From Saposhnikovia divaricata (taxonomy: Eukaryota > Streptophyta > Magnoliopsida > Apiales > Apiaceae): 64,000 nt of DNA. Numbering within the stretch: position 1 is the stretch's first letter; the number at the start of each line of letters is the position of its first letter. The stretch is from NCBI GenBank assembly GCA_036435485.1, contig CM071597.1, positions 6,937,881-7,001,880 on the forward strand. Direction: 5' to 3'. This document shows, one piece after another, positions 29,403 to 41,200 of the stretch. The notes below the pieces were generated by a model that was not told where the DNA came from, did not search any database, and saw only the letters and a list, made by a program, of their open reading frames with translations. The translations under genes were made by a program, and so were the position numbers.

Positions 29403-30315
29403 TGTAACACCCCCCAAATCCGGGGTCATGAGATTTGGTCGTCACGCGAAAATCCTCAAAGTAAAACATTTGTTCAATAATAATCATTCACTTGTGATTG
29501 ACCAACACTGGAAATATAACATCTGTGACCCCAAACATACCAAGATCTTTTAAGGTTATAGGGATAGAAACAAGAATCCAAATTCCATTAAATAGAAAGT
29601 AATCCTTCATTACAACATTCTCTTTGATCAAATCTTAAACCACTGATGTAACTTCGATAAGAAGTACGCCAGGCCAACTAGACTATAATATAATAATAAT
29701 AATAAATATTAGAACTCAATTATATAAAATAGATCTTACACTAAATCCAAACATCCTGAGGCGAGTCATCTTCGGAATAGCATCACGCTTCTTCTCTTTC
29801 TGAACTGTGCGGATAAGTCTCGCCAAACTACCTTACTGAAATGTTAGAAATTTACAACAGCAAGTATGAGCGAAAGAAATGCTCAGCAAGCGTATAAAAA
29901 TTTTGATACAAAAACCAAGATAAGTGGGGTATAAAATCAACTGAAATGTAAAACAGTTTATAGAGAAAACTGAATCAACAACTGTGATATAATTCAAACC
30001 ATAACTGAAATCATTTGGCATGTCATAAAAAATGAATCACCTGCAAACTCACAATATATAATAGCCATTCGGGCGATATGGATTGGATATACATAACTGA
30101 AACACCATTGCCCCCTGATCAGGTTCAAAAGCAATGGGACCCTTTATACTCCACTGGTACAGCTATACCCGTGTGTATAATCCGGATTTCATGAGGGTAC
30201 CAAAATAGGCAAGTAATGTTAGCCTATAGGAAGATGGAATGGTTACCATATCCTCCTTAAATATTGATGGACCATGAAATCATCATGGCCTCCTACGCTT
30301 TAATAACTTCCAATC

Positions 30316-31607
30316 TGTTAGTCACAGAGGCATGCCTGAATACATCTAATAACAAGCCTAAGTATGTGTAATGCTATGCATTACCTACATGACCTCTTAA
30401 CTGAGGGAACCTCTAGTTGTAGAGTTTCTATTTGTTCTGTACTTGTAATAGGCATCAAATTCTAGTTGTGTTACTATAATTATAAAATCAAGAAAATGCT
30501 TGAAAGAAGTTCCAAGGTTCATGCCTCAAGCAAGGAGATAAAGACTACCAAATAATCACAGTTGGGATTTGAAGAAATGAAGAATTTGCCTAAGTACCAA
30601 TTCGAGAAGTACATTTGTCTATTCGAGAAGTCTAGCATTCGAGAAGTCAGAGATTCGATATCTCAGAAGACAATATTCGATATCTCTGAATACACTGTTC
30701 GATATCTCATTCGATATCTCAGAGATTCAATATGTCTATTACTCTATTCAAGAACTCATGGAGTCAACAAGTCAAAGCATCATTCAAGTTCTCTAAGAGT
30801 CAACAAGTCAATGATCTATTCGATATCTCAAGGACTAAAGAAGCTATTCGACATCTCAGGGATTCGATATGTCAAAAAGCTCTATTCGATATCTCAAGGA
30901 GTCCCAGAGAAAAGAGCTATTCGAGAAGTGATTCGATATGTCAATATAACACTATTCGAGAACTCAGAGTTATCGATTAAGTCAATTCGAGTTCTCGAAT
31001 CAATCACTTAGCCACTTCTCGAATACATTCTTGGAGACAAAATACTGAAGAATTGTACAAGTCATAAACCTGCAACAAGCCAAGACGCTTTATTTGACTA
31101 TGTACTATAAAGCAGATTGGAAAGCCTACAAAGAAGCTTGGAGAGATAAGACAAAGGGACAAGGAGCTAAAGAAGTGGATCTGAACAGGCTTTGCAAAGT
31201 CAAATCTGTAGCCGTTTGGACTCTTACTCAAATAAGATAGACAGACTGGAAAGTATTTTGTTTACCTACCTTATTTGTAGTAAGTAGGTGTATCCATGTC
31301 TATAAGGATACAGCCTCACTTCCTTAGCTAAAGTGTGATAAGTTTTTCAAGATACATCACAAGAAATATCTCTCTAAGAAAAACGAAGCTGAGAATACTA
31401 CCATTTGTATCCACAGATTGTAGCAAAATCTTTATCTAATAAAATATTAGATTAAAGTGATATTGTGTTGTGTGTGTCTTTGTTATCTGTTCTTACATAT
31501 TTTACACATTCAACACATATCTTGCTGCAAAGATTCAAGAACAAAGAAAAGTTCAAGAATCCATTCACCCCCCCTCTGTATTCTTTTACCGTATTCAATA
31601 CTCATCA
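30316..31607 (+). repeat. Copia element 2, 5' LTR
   Basis: TGTTAGTCACAGAGG...TTCAATACTCATCA. About 17 TTCGA/TCGAA cores lie within 30600-31020, mostly as TTCGAGAAGT or TTCGATATCTCA. The frames at 30562 and 30732 are translations of this array, not genes. Candidate TATA boxes are CTATAAAG (31106-31113) and CTATAAGG (31300-31307). Two of the differences from the 3' LTR change TTCGAG to TTCAAG within the array. Confidence 0.96.
30600..31025 (+). promoter_or_regulatory. TTCGAGAA / TTCGATATC motif array in the U3 of element 2
   Basis: TTCGAGAA occurs at 30601, 30622, 30639, near 30919 and near 30956, and its complement TTCTCGAA near 30989 and 31014. Each fits TTCnnGAA, the core of heat-shock elements (family knowledge). 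They are interleaved with TTCGATATCTC at 30654, 30676, 30698, 30710, 30818 and 30886. The 3' LTR has the same array at 43456-43880. Confidence 0.7.
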
Positions 31608-31609
31608 AG

Positions 31610-31621
31610 TGGTATCAGAGC
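31610..31621 (+). promoter_or_regulatory. Primer binding site (tRNA-iMet), element 2
   Basis: TGGTATCAGAGC begins two bases after the 5' LTR. Confidence 0.95.
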
Positions 31622-31650
31622 AGGCTGTTTAATCTAAACATAAAACGATC

Positions 31651-34146
31651 ATGAGTTCGAATACACCAAAGACTACAGGTACGGTGAAGGTCCCTAAGTT
31701 CGACAAAGAGAATTACAACCTCTGGAAAATAAAAATGATGTTGTTCATCAAAGCTGCCAATCCTCTCTACCCTGACATCCTCAAGAATGGTCCATTTGTA
31801 CCACAACAAGAAATTGCTGAATCTACAGTGGGCACAATAGTCATTCCTAGATCATATGTTGCAAAAGAGCCATCCAAATGGACGGACTCAAAGAAGGAAA
31901 AGGTTGCCCTAGACAGTCATCTCATGTTGCTGATCATAGACTCCATGGATATGTCGATGTTTGCTAATATAGCATCATGCACATCAGCCAAGGACATGTG
32001 GAACCATATCGAGGTGTTATGTGAAGGGACAGAGGAGGTAAGAGAAAATAGGAAACAGATACTGGTCACACAGTATGAAGCTTTCATGGCACAGTCCAAA
32101 GAAAGTATTACTGACATGTTTGAGAGATTTCACAAGCTGATGACCGAGCTTCAAATGAATGGGAAGGTTTACAGCACTAAGGAATTAAACATGAAGTTTC
32201 TACTATCTGCACCAAACCATCTAGAGCAAAGGGTCATATCTCTAAGAGAAAGAGATTTGAACAAAGTCACATATGATGTGCTCTATGGGGTTTTAAAAAC
32301 TCATGAGCTTGAGTTGCTTCAGAAGAGGGCTATCCAAGCCAACCAAGGCAGAATGATAAACACATCCTGTGCCTTGATTGTCAACAAATCCGTTCAAGAC
32401 CTGGAGGCATCTACAAGTCAACTGAGAATAGAAGAGATAGTAGATGATGAAGAGACTAAAGAAGAAGTGACTGAACCTGTTGATGAAAAGGAAGAAGATG
32501 AGTTCTATACTCTTGAAGAGTTGGATGCCATGGAAAACACTTCATATGCTTTTATGGCTAGAAAATTCCCAAACATCAGATTTAAGAGGAATCAGCCCTT
32601 CAAGTCTAGATCTCATTCATTCAACAAGAGCAAGGCACCTGTGAAAGCAAACAAAAACAAATTCAAAACCAGCTATGTGGATAGGTCATCTGTGAGATGT
32701 TATAGATGCAATGACCTAGGGCATTTTGCCAGTGAATGCAAGAAGCCTAAGAAGAAGGATAAGGAGTTTCTTGAGCTTGAAGCTAAGTATGAGGCTCTGC
32801 TAAAGAAGCATGCACCAGGTAAGGCCTACATAGCTGAAGGGAAGTGTTGGGATGATTCTGATAGTGATGAAGAAGAACAAGAATTCTACAACTATGCCTT
32901 GATGGCCAACTCCATGGAAGAACCATCTGAATCAGACTCTCAGGTACCATCCCTCACTACTATAGACATGTCTGTTTCTGAATACAAATCTATAGTTGAA
33001 CAACTATCTGTTGAGATGTTTAATATTCATACTAGTATGACTGCTGCTAATGAAGAGATTGCTAAGCTGTCTACTAGGAATGAACTGTTAAACAAAAGAA
33101 ATGAGGAACTAGAACTAACTGCTATGCAAATAGAAAACCTTAAACAAGAAATCGAATATCTAAAGAATAAGGTTCTATGTGCTAGTCAAGTTGAGAAAGC
33201 TCTTAGGGATGAACTAGCTGAAAATGAATTTAAATTGAAAACATTCAAGAATTCCTCTAGTCTATTGCAGTCCTACCATGAGAAAAATCTAGCTAGACCT
33301 AAGGCTGCTATTGGACTTGGTTATGACACTCTCAAGCAGAGGAAAGGCTATGCAGTCATTGAAGATGACATTGTTGTTCAAGAGGAAGTGCCTCAGGTTT
33401 TGAAAAAGGCTGAGACCCCAATATTTAAAACACCAACACTTGAGATTGATGAGGATGCCTTACTCATTAAGCAAATGTTGGATGATGAAGATAAGGCACA
33501 ATCAAATGAACAACAAGCATCCTCTAAGAGTGAGAATGTCAAAACCAAAGCCAAGGAGTCAGTAGGAGGTAAACCTAGACTTGAGAAATTTGTGAAGTTT
33601 GTTTCAGCTGGGAATAATGAGTTTGAGAAGAAAGTGGCTAAAAAGAAACAAAACAGGAATGGCAAATTAGGGATTAACAAGGACAACAATTATGCTTATG
33701 TGCCAAATGCCCCTAGGAAAGTTTGTCAAAATTGTTTTAGCACTAATAATTTAACTCATGCATGCAAGAAACCATCTGGTAGTGTTTCTAAACCATTCTA
33801 TGATTGCTCTGTTCCTTTAAGACATAAAGACTCTCCTTTCTGTGATAAATTTGATTGTATGCCATGTAACATGAATGTAATGACTAGTTGCTTCAATTTG
33901 AGAAGACAATTCATGGAAGGTTGTATCAGTCACAATATTCACACACACCACACAAGAACAAAGTCTTCAAGTCCTCCTAAAGTTAGGAAGGTGCCTCTGT
34001 CACCTAAGTCTAAGAACCCTGATTCTGAGACTACTAACAGTGACAAGAAGACTAACATCAAGAAAATTGATAAGCATGCTGTTTATGATAAGACTGTTGC
34101 TAAGCCACATGGACCCAAACTTGTTTGGGTACCAAAGGAGAAGTAA
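31651..34146 (+). CDS. gag: Gag polyprotein, copia element 2
   Basis: An intact 831-residue Gag. The N-terminal part (NYNLWKIKMMLFIKAANP, near residue 25) and the UBN2-like region (AKDMWNHIEVLCEGTEEVRE, YGVLKTHELELLQK) match the other Gags in the window. The zinc knuckle CYRCNDLGHFASEC is at about residue 350. The second knuckle of element 1 is present only as CQNCFSTNNLTHAC, with N in place of the zinc-binding H. A coiled coil spans about 445-540. The C-terminus is basic and ends WVPKEK. The ATG at 31651 is the first after the PBS. Its end overlaps the reading frame of pol by 22 nt in a different frame. Confidence 0.95.
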   Translation: MSSNTPKTTGTVKVPKFDKENYNLWKIKMMLFIKAANPLYPDILKNGPFVPQQEIAESTVGTIVIPRSYVAKEPSKWTDSKKEKVALDSHLMLLIIDSMDMSMFANIASCTSAKDMWNHIEVLCEGTEEVRENRKQILVTQYEAFMAQSKESITDMFERFHKLMTELQMNGKVYSTKELNMKFLLSAPNHLEQRVISLRERDLNKVTYDVLYGVLKTHELELLQKRAIQANQGRMINTSCALIVNKSVQDLEASTSQLRIEEIVDDEETKEEVTEPVDEKEEDEFYTLEELDAMENTSYAFMARKFPNIRFKRNQPFKSRSHSFNKSKAPVKANKNKFKTSYVDRSSVRCYRCNDLGHFASECKKPKKKDKEFLELEAKYEALLKKHAPGKAYIAEGKCWDDSDSDEEEQEFYNYALMANSMEEPSESDSQVPSLTTIDMSVSEYKSIVEQLSVEMFNIHTSMTAANEEIAKLSTRNELLNKRNEELELTAMQIENLKQEIEYLKNKVLCASQVEKALRDELAENEFKLKTFKNSSSLLQSYHEKNLARPKAAIGLGYDTLKQRKGYAVIEDDIVVQEEVPQVLKKAETPIFKTPTLEIDEDALLIKQMLDDEDKAQSNEQQASSKSENVKTKAKESVGGKPRLEKFVKFVSAGNNEFEKKVAKKKQNRNGKLGINKDNNYAYVPNAPRKVCQNCFSTNNLTHACKKPSGSVSKPFYDCSVPLRHKDSPFCDKFDCMPCNMNVMTSCFNLRRQFMEGCISHNIHTHHTRTKSSSPPKVRKVPLSPKSKNPDSETTNSDKKTNIKKIDKHAVYDKTVAKPHGPKLVWVPKEK

Positions 34147-37100
34147 TACCTTTGTGTTTGCAGGGCAAAGAAAGTGAAAGAAAGGTCATGTGGATTTTGG
34201 ACAGTGGATGCTCAAACCATATGACTGGTGATATGGCCCTGCTATCACAGTATGAGGAGAAGGCTGGCCCAATGGTTGCTTTTGGAGATGACAGCATTGG
34301 CAACACACTGGGATATGGCAAGTTGGAAATTGGAAATGTCATCATTGAAAATGTAGCACTGGTCAAGGGACTCAAGCACAATCTACTGAGTGTTGGTCAA
34401 TTTACTGACAGAGGCTTCAAAGTGAATTTTGACAAAGATGAATGTTTGATCACCCACAAAAAGACTGGTGACTTTGCTCTATCTGGAGTAAGGAAAGGAA
34501 GCCTGTTTGTAGCCAATATGAACTCTGCAAACAAGGACAAAATCTGTTGCTTTTACTCAAAAGCATCAAATGAAAATAGTTGGCTGTGGCATAAGAAGCT
34601 ATCACACTTGAACTTCAAAGGCATTAATTCTCTAGTCAAAAGAGAGTTAGTAAGAGGCATGCCCACACTTGAATTCTGTCAAGAAGGAATGTGTGAGGCT
34701 TGTCAAAAGGGAAAAATGAAAAGATCAAGCCACAAGTCAAAGACAGTGACATCAATAACCAAGCCCCTACAACTAATTCATATGGACTTGTTTGGGCCTG
34801 TCAATATTATGTCACTAGGAAAGAAAAAGTATGCTCTGGTGATGGTTGATGATTTCACAAGGTATACATGGGTAGAATTTCTGGCATCAAAAGATGAGGC
34901 TCCCCAAGTAATCATTGAGCATATAAAGAAAATTGACAAGGAAGCAAAGGCCAACAATGCAAGTGTGATTGCATTAAGGAGTGATAATGGAACAGAGTTC
35001 AGAAATGCCATGCTTGAAGCATTCTGCAAAGAAAATGGTATTTCTCAACAATTCTCAGCTCCAAGGACTCTACAACAAAATGGAGTTGTTGAAAGAAAGA
35101 ATAGAACTCTGATTGAGGCTGCTAGAACAATGTTACTTGATGCAAAGATGCCTACATGTTTTTGGGCTGAGGTTGTCAGCACTGCATGCTATATCCAAAA
35201 CAGAACCCTCATCAACAAAAACACTGGAAAGACACCTTATAACTTGATGACTGGAAAGAAGCCCACCCTAAAGTATGTTCATACTTTTGGAAGCAAATGC
35301 TTTATGTTAAAAGACAACTCAGAATATGTTGGAAAGTTTGATGCAAAAGCATTTGAAGGAATTTTTCTTGGCTACTCTATGGAAAGAATTGCATATAAAG
35401 TTTATGTCATCACTCAAAAGAAAGTTATGGAAAGCACAGATGTGACATTTGATGACAGCAAACTACCTGGATTAGAAGAAGCCAATGATGAAGACAAAGA
35501 TCCTTTGAAGTTTGACAATCTAGATGATTCTGATGAGGAGATTGAAACTGAATTTGAGCCCACAATTCAACAAACTCAAGTGAATGAAGAACCTGTGTCA
35601 ACTAACAATGAAGAAACAAGCATCCAAGACACACCTGTGATTAGTGGAAACTTCACAGGGGGAGGAAATGTAAATGATCATGATCTGGATGATGAAGCAA
35701 CATCAAGGCTGAGAAATCAATCTGAACATACAAGGAAATGGGATAGATCACATACTGCAGATCAGATAATTGGAGATCCAAATACAGGAGTGAGAACAAG
35801 GAGAGCAACTCTAAATGAATGTTTCTATGGATGCTTTCTATCCCATGTTGAGCCTAAGAAACTTGAAGATGCATTGTTGGATCCTAATTGGATAATTGAT
35901 ATGCAAGAGGAGCTAAACCAATTTGAAAGAAGCAAAGTATGGGAACTTGTGCCTGCACCAAAGGATAGAACCATTGTTGGAACAAAATGGGTTCTAAGGA
36001 ATAAGATGGATGAAAATGGTGTAGTCATAAGAAACAAAGCAAGGTTGGTTGCAAAAGGATACTCTCAACAGGAGGGCATTGACTATGATGAGACTTTTGC
36101 CCCTGTTGCCAGACTAGAGGCCATCAGAATTTTCTTGGCATTTGCTGCACATTCTAATTTCAAGGTCTATCAAATGGATTTCAAGAGTGCATTTCTGAAT
36201 GGGGAGTTGGAAGAAGAAGTATATGTGTAACAGCCACCTGGCTTTGAGGATCCACAATTCCCTCACTTTGTCTACAGATTGCTTAAAGCATTGTATGGAC
36301 TTAAGCAAGCTCCTAGGGCATGGTATGACACACTGTCACAATTTCTACTTGAGAATCAATTCTCTAGAGGCACACTAGACAAGACACTGTTTTATAAGAA
36401 ACATGGTGATGATATTATCTTAGTTCAAATCTATGTGGATGATATCATATTTGGCTCTACAAATGAGAAGCTGTGTGAGAAATTCTCTAAGCTCATGCAG
36501 AGCAGATATGAGATGAGTATGATGGGAGAATTAACATTCTTCCTTGGGCTGCAAGTGAGTCAAAGGAAGGATGGCATTTTTATAAGTCAAACCAAATACA
36601 TCAAGGATCTATTGAAGAAATTTGATTTAGAAGAATGCTCACCTGCAAAGACACCCATGGCCACTTCTACCAAGTTAGATGAAGATAGTAAGGGCAAGAA
36701 GGTAGATATCTCAATCTACAGAGGCATGGTTGGTTCTCTACTCTACCTAACTGCTAGTAGGCCAGACATCATGTTTGCAACATGCTTGTGTGCAAGGTTT
36801 CAATCAAATCCAAAGGAATCACATATGATAGCAATAAAGAGGATTTTCAGATATCTGAAGGGCACACCAAACTTGGGGTTATGGTATCCTAAGGACACAG
36901 GGTTCAATCTGGTTGGTTATTCTGATACTGATTATGTTGGATGCAGAGTGGATAGGAAAAACACCTCAGGTAGCTGCCAGTTTCTTGGACAAAGGTTAGT
37001 CTCTTGGTACAGCAAGAAACAACAATCTGTGTCAACTTCCACAGCTGAAGCTGAGTACATAGCTGCTAGAAGTTGCTGTGCTCAAGTGCTTTGGATCAGA

Positions 37101-37385
37101 AACCAACTTAGAGATTATGGACTTGTGTTGGAAAGAATTCCAATCATGTGTGACAACACAAGTGCAATCTCTATAGTTTCCAATCCTGTCAATCATTCTA
37201 GGACAAAGCACATTGACATCAGATATCACTTCATAAGGGAGCATGCAACTAATGGAACCATTGAGTTACATTATGTTCCCACGGAGAAACAACTAGCTGA
37301 CATATTCACTAAGCCATTAGATGAAGCCACCTTCACAAGGTTGGTTAGTGAGATTGGAATGCTGAATTCTTCAAATTCTGGCTGA
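34125..37385 (+). pseudogene. pol: Pol polyprotein of element 2: PR-IN-RT-RNase H with one nonsense codon
   Basis: A single frame of about 1086 codons is interrupted only by TAA at 36228-36230 (codon 702). Element 3 has GAA there (VYVEQPPGFED). Protease: LDSGCSNHMTG near residue 26. GAG-pre-integrase: WHKKLSHLNFKGI near 160. Integrase: D, D and E in HMDLFGPV, RSDNGTEF and NGVVERKNRT. RT: TKWVLRNKMDENG near 620, then after the stop the catalytic IYVDDIIFGSTN. RNase H: STAEAEYIAARS and MCDNTSAI, ending near 37385. Pol homology begins with LCLQGKE; no good ATG drives it, and the ATG at 34125 lies inside the gag end. One reversion would restore the full frame, so loss of function is recent. Confidence 0.93.
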
Positions 37386-38237
37386 GTGAATATATCAACT
37401 AGATTGTTGCAGCAGTAAATACTTACTTTATCAAATGCTCAATAATTTTAAAGTAAGTATTGGCTGGATTATGATTTATAAATATTCCACAATGCTGCAT
37501 ATGTTGAAAATCATACATCTTTAGCTTGAAATTTCTGTGAAATTTTGAGAGAATCACTATTTAATTTAGTAGAATATTCTTCAGTGAATATTTCTGGTAA
37601 ATTTTAAAAGATAGTGAAAATTGAATTTTATGAGTGAAAAATATAGTTCGATAAGTCAGACTTCTCGAATGGTTCATCGTTTTGTCATGGCTCGAGTTCT
37701 CGAATAGGCCTATCAAGAACCCTCATGAGTTCTCGAATAGTGTCTTTTGAGAAATCGAATAGCACACTTTGAGTTCTCGAATAGAGTATTTTAGTTCTCT
37801 AATGATGGAGTTCTCGAATACTGTATTTGAGTTATCGAATCATTTGAAAAGGCTGATTTCTCGCTGACACTTAATCGCTTTTTGGATTTATATTCAATAT
37901 TTCATTTCGCTCATAAAAACATATTTTATTTAGCTTAGAATTATTTTCTGAGTTAAATAACTGCCAGCTGTGAGTTACAAACTGCTTAAGATATCGAATA
38001 AGCCTTTCTTGACTTATCGAATAGTTGTTTTATACTTCTCGAATGACTGACTTGTCGATACAAAACTTATATCTAATCGACAACTCAAGTCACTCACATA
38101 TATACAATTCCACAACTGTTCAAATCATTTCATTCGATTTCTCAGGCAGCTAAAGTTCCAAAACCTCTGTAAACCCTAACGTCAAAAGATAAATTTCTTC
38201 TTCAACCTTCATTCTCTTCTCATCTTTCTGTGTAACA
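37386..38237 (+). promoter_or_regulatory. Linker of element 2: motif array, TATA box and leader ahead of the extra ORF
   Basis: This 850-bp stretch is non-coding. Ten TCGAAT cores lie between 37660 and 38045. Six are TTCTCGAA (near 37662, 37696, 37731, 37774, 37811 and 38037), the complement of the LTR motif TTCGAGAA, and others are ATATCGAAT or TTATCGAAT. CATATATACA (38097-38106) follows as a TATA-like box. A C/T-rich leader then leads to the ATG at 38238, about 135 nt downstream. Together these look like a promoter for the extra ORF built from the same motif as the LTR. Confidence 0.55.
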
Positions 38238-41200
38238 ATGGCAAATACCCAACTCACAATTCCTAAGCACACCAATTTCATTGCAATAACCAACGATGTT
38301 GAAGCACCCAATGCAAACTTTAAGTGTTTCGTTCGATGGATGGCTGAATCATACATCAAGGATGCACTCTCAGCCAACCCAACTCTGTATCTAGATTTAC
38401 TAGAACAGTTTTGGAGAACTGCTACTGTGGAGGTCGTGGCCCTTGAGAATGCAATAACTTCAAACGTAATCTATTGCAAAATTCAGGACAAGGAAATCAC
38501 CATCACTACTGAAAATATGAATCAAGCACTGGGGTTACAACAAGGAGTGTATGACAGTCAAGCAACTGATCAGGAATTGGAAGATTTCTTTGATTTTATC
38601 AACTACTCAGATAGAATCAAGCTTGGAAATTTGAATAGGAAGTACTTGAGGAAGGAATGGAGCTATGTCTTTGCCACTCTTCTTCAAGTCTTCACAACAA
38701 GGAAGTCCAGCTTTGATCAAATCAGCACACCTGTTCAACAAATAGGATATGCTCTAGCATATGGGAGAAAGATTGATGTTGGTTTGATCATAATGCAAGA
38801 ATTGTATGGGAGACTTGGTAAGAACTCAGCCAAGAGAGGTAATGAAATTTTCTTCCCTCGCTTTATTCAATCTGTACTTAATTTCATAGATGTTAAATTG
38901 ATTGAATTGCCTGGGTTAGACAAAAATAGAATAGGCTATCCGAAATCCATGACCAAACTCATTTTTGGTAGCTTAGAGACTAGGAAATGTAAGGCTCAAA
39001 ATAACTCCCCTTATGGAGAGTTTATTTAGGACTTACCCCCACAACATGCCAATATGTGCCTCAAAATCTGAGTTAGCTAGGCCCAAGCATGTAGAGCAAA
39101 ATGCTAACCCAGGGCCTGCTAACCAACCCTCTCAGCCAAACACTTTACCAAACACAGAGACAACTGCATCATCCTCTCAAAAGGGTGATGTTAGTAAAAA
39201 GAAGAGAAAACAGGTTGCTTCTGAACCTCTAACAATCTTAACCGAAGCAACCTTGGCTGTAGAATTAGGCATAGCAAGTGAGGAACCTGAGTCACCCTTA
39301 CTAAGGCCAAAGAAGAAGAAGAAGAAGTCTAAAACCACCTCTTCAGTCAACCAAATGGCTGAAGTTGTAAAATCAGGGGCAAACAGCTCACTAGGTGTAT
39401 CCTCTCAATAGGGTGCATCTATAGAATCAAGCATTCTCCCCAATGCACCTACTTGTACAGAGTCAGCACATGGGAGTGATAAGGCTGGCACAACACTGAG
39501 TGGAGAGCACATCACAATTGAAACTCCCTCTATCTCTCAGGGGGAGTTGCCAAAATCTAATCTACAACACACTTCTCTTCCAGAATTTACCACTCATATT
39601 TCTTTGGAGCCTGCAACTCAAGAAATTGAGGAGCAAGGCATTGATCATCAAGAATTCTTTTCTCTTGATGAGCCAATGGATTCAAGTGACTTGGTGCATG
39701 ACACCTTGCTCACCACCCAGGTACCACATTTAGATGGTCAGGGATTGCATGCTGGGACATCTCCTAATGACACCATCACAAACACAGAGGATTCACTAGT
39801 TTTAACTAGAGACTCTGTGCCTGTGTCAACTACTGTTGTAACTCATCCCACTTCTGTGGAGACAACAGTAGCGAAGTCTTTCCATCCGGTTACAGAAGTT
39901 GCATATGTAACTGAGGAGTCTAGCTTGCCTAACTCTAGCTCTCACTTTTTGTCCCAATGGCTGAAGCCTGTGCAACATGACAGTGCTTCAGGATCAGGGT
40001 CTGTTCCACCACAAATGTCCATTCAAGCTCTCCAAAGCTATGTTGTGGATCAGATTCCTGAGTTTGTCAAAATAGCCCAGAACCTTGTCACCTCCAACAT
40101 CTCAAATCCAGATTATGAAGCCATCCTACTATGCCATAGGGATGATGTGGAGATGTAGAAGGCCAAGTTTATTGATGATGCTGAGAGAGATGGCAATGTA
40201 GATGCCTGGATGCAAGGAAAGTATGATGTAACTCTCAGTGAAGCACTTCAATATCTTAGAGAGGAATACATCACTTCACTGGGTTCAAATGCAAAATCCC
40301 TGTCCCCTAGTGAAGTGTATGAAGCTGTCAATGATTCCTACAAGGGTTTTCTCAAGGCTGCACACTATCTTGGCAAGGGAGTCAAAACTGAAGTCAACAA
40401 AGTAAGTAACAAGACAGCCACTTCAGTAGAAGAGATAAAGAGGGCCTTTGATGCCAAATTTCCTCAACTAGACAGTGTGGTCAAAGATAACAGACACTGC
40501 AACACCACATGCACCAAGATAGATAATAGTCTAGCTCTTCTTAAAGATACAGTCACAGGTCTAGGAAGCAAATTTCAAATTTTATCTGATCAGACTACAG
40601 ATGCCAATGCCATGCTTAGGACACTCTTTGCAAATCAATATGGAGACAAGCTGGTAACTGAGCTTCCTGTGCATGAGCTGTCTAGATTTGAAGTGCAGAG
40701 ACTTAAAGAACAATCCCTGTCTGGCTTCAAATCTAATGCCTTATTCAGTAAGGTAGATGCACTTGAAAAGGAGGTAGCTACTCTCACTCAGTCCAATGCT
40801 CATCTTACAGACAAGGTACACACTCTAACTGAGAAGTTGAACACTTAAGCCACCACCACAGCTGATGTTCTTCTGCATCAACAATCAATGTTGTCTGCAA
40901 TGATGAAGCACATGGGTCTCCCTCTACCTGAAGAATCTTCAACCCCAAAGGTCCATACTACAGCCTTTGTGCCTAACAACAAGCCTAAGGGGGAGAAGAA
41001 GACATCAAGGAACTCAAATACAAAGGGGGAGAAACCACCAGTAAAGGGCATCAAAATCACTAAAGGTGCTCATCAAAGAACTTCAAAATCTCTAATTCAT
41101 GTGCCTGGCAAAGGAAAAGACAAAATTGACGAGCCTCCTACTTCTCTGCCAGTTGTCACTCTACAAACTGTGCACATCACTACTTCCAGTGGTCAAAAGC

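Noticed and set aside
29403..30310. Interpreting 29403-48417 as a full gypsy element with internal region
   Set aside because: After removing copia element 2 and the hAT element only about 4.3 kb remain, with no PBS, PPT or coding sequence; a solo LTR with a CCAAY TSD fits better.
30562..31011. 149-codon ORF (and its near-identical copy at 43418-43867, plus 82-codon frames within) rich in IRYVR/SISQ
   Set aside because: It is a translation of the TTCGATATCTC/TTCGAGAAG motif array of the element 2 LTR, present in both LTRs; a regulatory repeat rather than a protein.
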